A DNA stretch of 64,000 bases from Gemella haemolysans ATCC 10379 (GTDB lineage: Bacteria; Bacillota; Bacilli; Staphylococcales; Gemellaceae). The stretch lies in the NCBI RefSeq assembly GCF_000173915.1, contig NZ_ACDZ02000014.1, forward strand, positions 558,001 through 622,000, written 5' to 3'. The notes below the pieces were generated by a model. That model made no database searches. It was not told where the DNA came from and saw only the letters and a list, made by a program, of their open reading frames with translations. The translations under genes and the position numbers were made by a program. Positions 58,310 to 64,000 of this stretch are shown here, in pieces. Every line of letters starts with the position of its first letter. The stretch's first letter is position 1.

Positions 58310-58338
58310 TTGTATGTCTAAATTATAGATGTTATAAT
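58310..58338 (+). promoter_or_regulatory. Promoter of the second CPBP protease/MFS unit
   Basis: TTGTAT (58310-58315), 17-bp spacer, extended -10 TGTTATAAT (hexamer 58333-58338); SD AAGGAGG precedes ATG 58370. Confidence 0.75.
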
Positions 58339-58369
58339 AAATAGTAATAAAATAATTTAAGGAGGGTTT

Positions 58370-59062
58370 ATGAGAATTTCATTTACTCGTGGTAATGTAA
58401 GCCACTTACTACTTAGTGGATTTATATATATACTAGCAGTATTTATACTTCCACTACAACTCCCTCGAAATATTAGCGTTGATAATCGAGTTAGTATTGT
58501 TCTAGTTTTATCTATAACTGCTACATTTATTCTAAGTATACTTGCTATAAAGAATAAAAATGATATAGATAGACAAAAGAGTACATATAACCTTATTACA
58601 GTAATCGCAATTGGAATTATTGGATTTGTTTCAATGATGTTATTACAAGGTTTCATCAATGGTTTATTAGTATACCTATCAAACTTTTTTAATTTTGAGA
58701 CTAAAAGTAAAAATACAAGTAATGTTGTTGAAATTATAAAAATGAAACCATACTTTATACTTTATGTTGCTGTACTTGGTCCGATTATGGAAGAACTATT
58801 CTTTAGAAAAGCTGTATTCGGATACTTCTACGATGCTATGATTGGAAGTAAAGATTGGATTAGATTTACTATTCCAGCGTTAATTACAGGTTTTATCTTT
58901 GCTCTACCTCATGATGGTATTTCTCCAATTATGGTTATTTATGTAGGTATGTCATTCGTATTTAGCTATCTATATCTTCACACAAGAAGTATACTTACAC
59001 CGATTATTTCACATATTCTTATGAATAGTTTAGTTGTGTTAGTTCAAGTGTATTTTGCATAG
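58370..59062 (+). CDS. CPBP-family intramembrane metalloprotease (2)
   Basis: 230-residue membrane protein with about seven hydrophobic segments. The family motifs are MEELFFRKAVFG (the EExxxR motif), FALPHDG (histidine of motif 2) and SHILMNSLVV (motif 3). Role unknown; family members process peptides or confer bacteriocin immunity. The MFS gene starts nine bases after its stop, so the two form an operon. Confidence 0.85.
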   Translation: MRISFTRGNVSHLLLSGFIYILAVFILPLQLPRNISVDNRVSIVLVLSITATFILSILAIKNKNDIDRQKSTYNLITVIAIGIIGFVSMMLLQGFINGLLVYLSNFFNFETKSKNTSNVVEIIKMKPYFILYVAVLGPIMEELFFRKAVFGYFYDAMIGSKDWIRFTIPALITGFIFALPHDGISPIMVIYVGMSFVFSYLYLHTRSILTPIISHILMNSLVVLVQVYFA

Positions 59063-59071
59063 GAGGTAAAT

Positions 59072-60229
59072 ATGTCATCAAAAACTTGGTTATCCACTAA
59101 CTACTTTTTACAATTTTTAGTAACTGGGACGTTCTTACCATTCTGGATGGTTTATCTAACATCAGTAAAAAACCTAAGTGTCTTAGAAGCTAGTTCGATA
59201 TTTTCAATGCTATTTATCGCAAGGGTTATAAGTGGTATATTTTTAAGTCCATATTTAATAAAAAAATATAATATTGATATTACTTTAAAACTATCCGTAG
59301 GAATCGGATTAATTCTTGCAGTGAGTTACGGATTTACTAATGAAAAGATAGTACTTGGATTAATTACATTTTTATTCGGTATGATTTACTTCATGGTAAG
59401 TCCCCTAGTCGAAGGACTAGCGTCATTATTTTTACGTGAAGAAAATATAGACTACGGAAAAGCTAGAACATACGGTTCATTAGGATTCACAGTAATCGGT
59501 ATAATTATCGGTGGAATCTTAAGTTATGTTGGTAACGAAGCTTTATATTACATACTAATATTTTTAGTTGCATTATATTTAGTATTCATGTTCTTACCAC
59601 AACCTAAACTAGTAAAAAATCTGAGTTTCGAAGAACCGAAGACGAATAAAGAAAAAGAAAGTTTATACAGTTGGGTCTTAAAAGATAGAAATGCAATTTT
59701 ACTTATTATTACTGTGTTTCTATACCAACTTTCACATACTGCATATAATAATTATAATGCATTATATTTAGAAAGTATGAATATATCAGCTAAGTGGCTT
59801 TCTGGTGTTATTCTTAACGTATCAGTTATTGCGGAAATAATATTCTTTATCTTCTCTAAAAGATTAGTTAAAAGAATCAAACCAAAAAATCTAATGATCT
59901 TCGCTGGTGTTTGTGCAATTATTCGTTGGGGAGCATTAGCTATGTTCCATAACATTTATGTGTTTACAATAATGCAGACATTTCATGCGATTACATTCGC
60001 GGTTGCACATATAGCTTTCATCTTGATTTTAAATAAAGATTACAACAATAAAGAAATAATAGACATGCAAAATCTATATACAGCGATATGTTTCCAATTA
60101 AGTATGGCTGTTGGATTATATATCATGGGTGCTCTTTGGGATATTAGTACTTCATACGTATTCTATGCATCAGCAATCATCGCAGCTATAGGAACTCTTG
60201 TTGCAATGAGATTAAAAGAAACTAGATAA
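59072..60229 (+). CDS. MFS transporter (MFS_1-like)
   Basis: 385 residues with about 12 hydrophobic helices in two halves. The N-terminal FLQFLVTGTFLPFWMVYL and ARTYGSLGFTVIGIIIGG resemble the MFS_1-like/phenylpropionate-nucleoside permease group. Substrate cannot be assigned. SD AGGAGG precedes the ATG. Its terminator has been split by the IS element. Confidence 0.85.
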   Translation: MSSKTWLSTNYFLQFLVTGTFLPFWMVYLTSVKNLSVLEASSIFSMLFIARVISGIFLSPYLIKKYNIDITLKLSVGIGLILAVSYGFTNEKIVLGLITFLFGMIYFMVSPLVEGLASLFLREENIDYGKARTYGSLGFTVIGIIIGGILSYVGNEALYYILIFLVALYLVFMFLPQPKLVKNLSFEEPKTNKEKESLYSWVLKDRNAILLIITVFLYQLSHTAYNNYNALYLESMNISAKWLSGVILNVSVIAEIIFFIFSKRLVKRIKPKNLMIFAGVCAIIRWGALAMFHNIYVFTIMQTFHAITFAVAHIAFILILNKDYNNKEIIDMQNLYTAICFQLSMAVGLYIMGALWDISTSYVFYASAIIAAIGTLVAMRLKETR

Positions 60230-60236
60230 CAATAAA

Positions 60237-60261
60237 AAACAACCTTAAAATATCAGAATTA
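60237..60261 (+). other. Left half of the MFS terminator, broken by the IS
   Basis: AAACAACCTTAAAAT and TCAGA (60238-60258) are the left arm of a hairpin whose right arm, TCTGA and ATTTTAAGGTTGTTT (61881-61900), lies beyond the IS. Joining the flanks restores a long stem with a short loop and a T-run. TTA at 60259-60261 is the left target-site duplicate. Confidence 0.8.
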
Positions 60262-60307
60262 GGTAATAGCCCCCAAAATTTGGACAAATTTTGGAGGGCT
60301 ATTTATT

Positions 60308-60811
60308 ATGAAATTAACAGATGAAACTAAGATAGAAATGTATAGACTTAAGAAAGAAGGATGCTCATATAAAGAACTATCTAAAAAGTTTAAAATTAAT
60401 ACTAGTACTGTAAAGTATATAATCAGATTAGCTGATTTACATGGTGAAACAATACTAATTAAAGGGAAAAATAATTACTATCCAGCAGAATTAAAACTAC
60501 ATATAATCAATGAAGTTTTAATATTAGGGAATTCTATATCAGCTACTTCATTAAAGTACGCATTACCAAATCATGGTTTACTATGTAATTGGATTTCAAA
60601 ATTTAAAGAAAACGAGTATAATATACTAGAGAAACCGAAAGGAAGACCTAGTAAAATGAAAAAAAATAATAAAAATATTGAAAACAAAGAATTATCAAAA
60701 GTTGAACAATTAGAGAAAGAACTTGAGTACTTACGAGCAGAAAATGCAGTTTTAAAAAAGTTGAGGGAGATAAGGTTAAAACAATCTCAAACGAAGAAAA
60801 AACAAAAATAG
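60308..60811 (+). CDS. IS3-family transposase OrfA
   Basis: 167 residues with a helix-turn-helix (SYKELSKKFKINTSTVKYII, about 19-38), a second HTH-like segment (about 55-95) and a C-terminal leucine-zipper region (VEQLEKELEYLRAENAVLKKL). It binds the IS ends. The slippery heptamer A-AAA-AAG at 60754-60760 near its end allows a -1 shift into the orfB phase. Confidence 0.92.
   Translation: MKLTDETKIEMYRLKKEGCSYKELSKKFKINTSTVKYIIRLADLHGETILIKGKNNYYPAELKLHIINEVLILGNSISATSLKYALPNHGLLCNWISKFKENEYNILEKPKGRPSKMKKNNKNIENKELSKVEQLEKELEYLRAENAVLKKLREIRLKQSQTKKKQK
60754..60760 (+). promoter_or_regulatory. -1 programmed frameshift site (AAAAAAG)
   Basis: The run is in the phase A AAA AAG relative to orfA. 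Slipping one base back leads to KKVEGDKVKTISNEEK and on, without a stop, into orfB; the fused OrfAB transposase would have about 449 residues. This is the standard way IS3 elements express transposase. Confidence 0.8.
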
Positions 60812-60849
60812 TAGAAGAATTAAAGGAAACACATAGATTAAACATACTA

Positions 60850-61656
60850 TTGAAGATTTTAGGCTTATCTCGTTCATCATATTATTATACAAAAACTAAA
60901 GAAGACAAAGATAAAAAAAATAAAAATATAGAAGAAGCTATTCTATTTATTCAAGAAAAGAACAAATATAGATATGGTTATAGAAGAATAACATTAGAAC
61001 TTAGAAATATGGGATTTATAGTAAATCATAAAAAAGTTTTAAGACTAACGAGAAAACTAGGTGTATTATCATTCGTAAGACCTACTAGAAAATACAACTC
61101 ATATAAAGGAGAAATTGGAAAAATCGCAGATAATATAATAGCTAGAGATTTCTTCGCCTCAGAACCATTAAAGAAATGTTATACAGATGTAACTCAATTC
61201 AAGATTGGAGAGGATAGAGTTTATTTAGCACCTATAATTGATGGATATAATGCGGAGATAATAGCTTATAATATTTCATTCTCACCTAATATGGAACAAC
61301 AGTATGAAATGTTATCGCAACTTCAAGATAATAGGTACGAAGGCATGATACTACATAGTGATCAAGGTTGGCAATATCAACATATTACATATAGACAAAT
61401 CCTTAAAGCAAAAGGAATTAAACAATCAATGTCTAGAAAGGGAACATCGGCAGATAATGCATTTATGGAATCCTTCTTTGGAGTTTTAAAATCTGAGATG
61501 TATTACGGATTCGAAGATACTTTTAAGAATAAATATGAATTAAAAGAAGCCATTATAGATTATATAAAGTATTATAATGAAGAGAGAATAAAATTGAACT
61601 TAGGTGGATTAAGTCCTATAACTTACAGAAGAATTAATAGAAACAAATATAAATAA
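60850..61656 (+). CDS. IS3-family transposase OrfB (DDE integrase domain)
   Basis: 268 residues from the TTG at 60850, though the open phase runs upstream to the frameshift site and the real product is probably the fusion. It has an HTH_21-like region (YRYGYRRITLEL) and an rve catalytic core with D (TDVTQF), D (LHSDQGWQYQ) and E (GTSADNAFMESFFGVLKSE). Complete, no internal stop. Confidence 0.92.
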   Translation: MKILGLSRSSYYYTKTKEDKDKKNKNIEEAILFIQEKNKYRYGYRRITLELRNMGFIVNHKKVLRLTRKLGVLSFVRPTRKYNSYKGEIGKIADNIIARDFFASEPLKKCYTDVTQFKIGEDRVYLAPIIDGYNAEIIAYNISFSPNMEQQYEMLSQLQDNRYEGMILHSDQGWQYQHITYRQILKAKGIKQSMSRKGTSADNAFMESFFGVLKSEMYYGFEDTFKNKYELKEAIIDYIKYYNEERIKLNLGGLSPITYRRINRNKYK

Positions 61657-61662
61657 AAAGAA

Positions 61663-61785
61663 ACTTTCATTCCCCTTTACAGTTTAGATTTTCCTCCTAT
61701 TTAGTCAAGGACAAGGGCTACGCCTTTTAAAAAATCCTTAACTAAATAGTTCAAAAAATCTTTAATAACTGTAAGGAATGAAAGT
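61663..61785 (+). repeat. Large nested inverted repeat in the IS tail
   Basis: Outer arms ACTTTCATTCC..TTTACAGTT (61663-61684) and AACTGTAAGGAATGAAAGT (61767-61785). Inner arms CTATTTAGT..AAGG (61697-61710) and CCTTAACTAAATAG (61736-61749), with a small hairpin around GGGCTACGCC at the tip. No coding potential. It would fold into one extended RNA or cruciform. Beyond it, to 61876, only the IS end is seen. Confidence 0.75.
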
Positions 61786-61935
61786 CACTAAAAGTAATAA
61801 AATTTACTGACTTTAAAGTTTAAAATACTAAACAAAAATAACTTAATATTTTGTCCAAGTTTTTGGGTGCAGTACCTTAATCTGAATTTTAAGGTTGTTT
61901 TCTTAATTATATTAAGACATGTATTCTTACATAAA

Positions 61936-61975
61936 ATAAAAAAAGGAGTTTGAAGTCAAACATCCTTTTTTATTT
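61936..61975 (-). terminator. Terminator of the small secreted-protein gene
   Basis: AAAGGA/TCCTTT and GTTTGA/TCAAAC form a nearly perfect stem; the minus strand continues TTTTTTTATTTTATG. Confidence 0.85.
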
Positions 61976-61985
61976 ATTATCAGTA

Positions 61986-62354
61986 TTATTTTACTGCGTG
62001 AGTTTTTGGTAAAACTTTTTTAACTGGTTTAGCTGGAGCTGGTTTAGCTGGTTTTTGTAAATCTGAAAGTTTGAATTCAGGTTTTTCATTTACTAATGAA
62101 GTACCTTTTTCTGCATAAGGTGCTTTTTCGTGTACTAGTCCAGTACCATTTACTCCACCTTTGAATTCTACTTTTGCATCTCCTACTTCTGGTGTTCCTT
62201 TAGCAGTTACAGCTGGAAGCTCTTCAGTTGATCCATCAGGATTAACTTTAAGGAATGGTTTTTCTACTACTGGTGCTTCTTCAACAGCGTTAGCTACTGA
62301 TAATGGTAATACTGCAACAGCTGCTGCTGCTACTAAAAATTTGTTTAATTTCAT
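61986..62354 (-). CDS. Small secreted protein with a truncated sorting-like C-terminus
   Basis: 122 residues. A clear Sec signal (MKLNKFLVAAAAVAVLPLSVANA, cleavage after Ala 23) is followed by a region like linker repeats of streptococcal surface proteins (EFKGGVNGTG, LVHEKAPYAEKGTSLVNEKPEF), a Pro/Lys-rich stretch and the ending VLPKTHAVK. LPKTH resembles LPXTG without the glycine, and no membrane helix follows, so it should be released rather than wall-anchored. It has a consensus promoter and good SD, so expression is probably high. Function unknown. Confidence 0.8.
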   Translation of the reverse strand: MKLNKFLVAAAAVAVLPLSVANAVEEAPVVEKPFLKVNPDGSTEELPAVTAKGTPEVGDAKVEFKGGVNGTGLVHEKAPYAEKGTSLVNEKPEFKLSDLQKPAKPAPAKPVKKVLPKTHAVK

Positions 62355-62394
62355 AATAAAACAATCTCCTTTTTTAAAATTAATTTATACACTA

Positions 62395-62423
62395 ATTATA
62401 TAGATATAAATATATATTGTCAA
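62395..62423 (-). promoter_or_regulatory. Consensus promoter of the small secreted-protein gene
   Basis: Perfect TTGACA (62418-62423), 17-bp spacer and TATAAT (62395-62400), the only fully consensus promoter noticed in this window. From 62424 to 62653 nothing further was recognised, and no clear terminator for the M42 gene. Confidence 0.88.
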
Positions 62424-62653
62424 TAGAATTTATAAATTTTTTAAAGTTTTTATAGTTTTTTTAACTTTTATTAATACAACATATGACATTCCACCTTAAG
62501 TTTAAACCCTAATATATGTATAGACCAGTGTTTAAAAACAAATCTTTTTACGATACTTAACAAAATTTATCTAAACATTAAGAAAGTAAAATTAATATAA
62601 ACTTATATATAATTTATATATTTTATTAAATCATCTATTATTCTTTATAGTCA

Positions 62654-63688
62654 CTATACTAACGTACTTCGTAAATAAGCATTAACTAATTTTTGAGTTT
62701 GTTCTACTGAATCAATATGTGTTCTTTCATAAGAGTGGCTTGATTCTATACCAGCCCCTAGCAGTGCGTGTTTCACCTCCGCTCCTGCTCTCATCGCAGC
62801 TGATGCATCACTACCATAATATGGATAAATATCTAATTTATATTGAATATCATTATCTTTTGCTAATTGTACTAGATGATTGCGGAATTCATAGTTATAT
62901 GGACCACTCGCATCCTTCACACAGATAGATACTGTATATTCATCAGTTTGTTGGTCATCACCCATTGCACCCATATCTACCGCAAGGTATTCTACTGCTT
63001 CTTTAGGAAGATTTGAGTTAGCTCCATGCCCTACTTCTTCAAACACACTGAACATAAAGTGTGTTGTATTTGGAAGTTCAAGATTTTCTTCTTTATATAT
63101 TCTTAATAAATCTAGTAAGATAGCTGCACTTACTTTGTCATCTAGAAATCTACTCTTAATGAATCCTGTATCTGTAATGGTAGTTCTAGGATCAAAACTT
63201 ATAAAATCACCTACATCTATTCCAAGATTACGTGTTTCTTTTTCGTTTCTTACCTTTGCATCTAGCCTTACTTCCATATTATCTTCAGTACGTTCTGCTG
63301 TTCCTGCATCTTTATATACATGAGTACTAGTTTGATGAATTAAGATAGTACCACTAACAGTTTTTCCTGTACTTGCTACATGAACAAGACAGTTTTCACC
63401 TTCTATCATATTCCATGGATAACCACCGATTTTAGCCATTTTTAAGCGACCATCTGCTTTAACACCACGTACCATCGCACCTAATGTATCTACATGTGCA
63501 GTTACTACACGATGTTTAGTATCGTCCTTACCTTTAACTATTACATTTACCCCACCTTTGTTAGTTCGAATAGGTTTATATCCTAATCTTTCTAGTTCTT
63601 CCACTAGGTAGTCTGCGACTTCTCTTGTGAAACCTGTTGGTGAAGGAATACTAGTAAGTTTTTTTAAATAATCTATTGTTTGTTGCAT
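62654..63688 (-). CDS. M42-family zinc aminopeptidase
   Basis: 344-residue cytosolic co-catalytic metallopeptidase, usually a dodecameric tetrahedral complex that trims peptides. Visible ligands and catalytic residues: His and Asp in TAHVDTLGAMV, the bridging Asp in FLDDKVSAA, Glu-Glu in VFEEVGHGA, Asp in VDMGAMG and His in ESSHSYERTH. It could be a glutamyl- or leucyl-type M42 enzyme. It stands alone between the small secreted protein and fba. Confidence 0.92.
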   Translation of the reverse strand: MQQTIDYLKKLTSIPSPTGFTREVADYLVEELERLGYKPIRTNKGGVNVIVKGKDDTKHRVVTAHVDTLGAMVRGVKADGRLKMAKIGGYPWNMIEGENCLVHVASTGKTVSGTILIHQTSTHVYKDAGTAERTEDNMEVRLDAKVRNEKETRNLGIDVGDFISFDPRTTITDTGFIKSRFLDDKVSAAILLDLLRIYKEENLELPNTTHFMFSVFEEVGHGANSNLPKEAVEYLAVDMGAMGDDQQTDEYTVSICVKDASGPYNYEFRNHLVQLAKDNDIQYKLDIYPYYGSDASAAMRAGAEVKHALLGAGIESSHSYERTHIDSVEQTQKLVNAYLRSTLV

Positions 63689-63713
63689 AGGGATGCTCCT
63701 TTACCTATAAATA

Positions 63714-63752
63714 TATAAAAAACAAAAGACCCATGCAAAGCATGAGCCTTTT
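63714..63752 (-). terminator. Terminator of fba
   Basis: A 13-bp stem with two G-U pairs (63724-63736 with 63740-63752), AAA loop, followed by GTTTTTTATAT on the minus strand. Confidence 0.9.
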
Positions 63753-63770
63753 TATAAAATTGCGTAGTTA

Positions 63771-64000
63771 TTATGCTTTGTTTCTTGAACCGAAGATATC
63801 GATTTTTTCGTGAACCATAGCTTTAATAGCTTCAAATCCAGGGTTTAATAATTTACGAGGGTCAAAACCTTTAGGTTTTTGATCTCCACCTTCTTCAATG
63901 TATTTACGTGTAGCTTCAGCAAACGCTAATTGACATTCAGTGTTAACGTTAACTTTAGATACTCCTAGAGAGATAGCTTTTTGGATTTGGTCAGTTGGGA
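63771..64000 (-). CDS. fba: Class II fructose-bisphosphate aldolase, C-terminal 75 residues
   Basis: Glycolytic aldolase cleaving fructose 1,6-bisphosphate. Only the end is in the window, hand-translated. KVNVNTECQLAF is the conserved substrate/phosphate-binding stretch of class II enzymes, followed by DPRKLLNPGFEAIKAMV and the C-terminus FGSRNKA. It ends with two tandem TAA codons. The 5' part lies to the right of the window. Confidence 0.93.
   Translation of the reverse strand, partial: PTDQIQKAISLGVSKVNVNTECQLAFAEATRKYIEEGGDQKPKGFDPRKLLNPGFEAIKAMVHEKIDIFGSRNKA

Larger units (their letters stand above)
60262..61876 (+). mobile_element. IS3-family (IS150-like) insertion sequence, 1615 bp
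   Basis: Bounded by imperfect terminal inverted repeats (GGTAATAGCCCCC.. at the left; GGTACTGCACCC.. as complement at the right; about 22 of 29 positions match with the flanking A) and by a 3-bp direct repeat TTA (60259-60261 and 61877-61879). It contains orfA and orfB in two phases and a structured 200-base tail after orfB. Both frames are intact, so the element may be active. Confidence 0.88.

Overview
The window is low-GC (roughly 30% G+C) chromosomal DNA of a Gram-positive member of the Bacilli. CodY, a glycyl T-box, YSIRK/LPXTG surface proteins, MurT/GatD, single-chain GlyQS, Rgg-type regulators and a streptococcal-style degenerate XerD-like protein fit a Gemella-like organism. That genus call is inferred from gene content, not from a database search. 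About 57 protein genes are supported, most of them on the minus strand. No rRNA, tRNA or CRISPR array was seen.

Layout. 1-1855: polar amino-acid ABC importer (binding protein cut by the left edge). 1988-6735: rpsP, then clpX-lon-engB. 6981-9220: a CPBP membrane protease divergent from an aminotransferase. 9265-15036: xerD-like - scpA - scpB - rluB - orphan ResD/SrrA-type regulator - murT - gatD, reading leftward. 15133-18158: a DUF1275 membrane protein, two Nudix hydrolases, a DUF2929 peptide and a FlK-like thioesterase. 18236-24817: codY; cysteine desulfurase - thiI - trmFO (tRNA sulfur and methyl modification); cmk - plsC - thioesterase. 24952-31068: topB, a nucleoside deoxyribosyltransferase, and a MacB/FtsX-type ABC exporter.

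Accessory island, 31205-39975. Two paralogous Rgg-family regulators flank two LPXTG proteins. One carries a SEC10/PgrA-like domain. The other carries an anthrax-lethal-factor/Pro-Pro-endopeptidase-like zinc protease domain. Three promoters here share one layout: an extended -10 with no -35, a TGAC-N6-GTCA-type inverted repeat 28-29 bases upstream, and a second copy or half copy 60-61 bases further up. One of the three has no annotated gene behind it and would drive an RNA of about 390 nt that ends at a strong terminator at 32345-32393. This is the best candidate for an undescribed system in the window.

39997-56371: purA with its own promoter, then the full de novo purine operon transcribed purE-K-L-C-F-M-N-H-D-B-fhs with many overlapping genes. 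56570-58159: glyS behind a short T-box (specifier GGC). 58310-60229: a second CPBP protease and an MFS transporter. 60262-61876: an IS3-family (IS150-like) element that landed in the loop of the MFS terminator. 61986-62354: a small secreted protein with a truncated sorting-like motif behind a consensus promoter. 62654-64000: an M42 aminopeptidase and the C-terminus of class II fructose-bisphosphate aldolase.

Most transcription units have recognisable intrinsic terminators, often with long stems that rely on G-U pairs, and many promoters use an extended -10 (TGnTATAAT).
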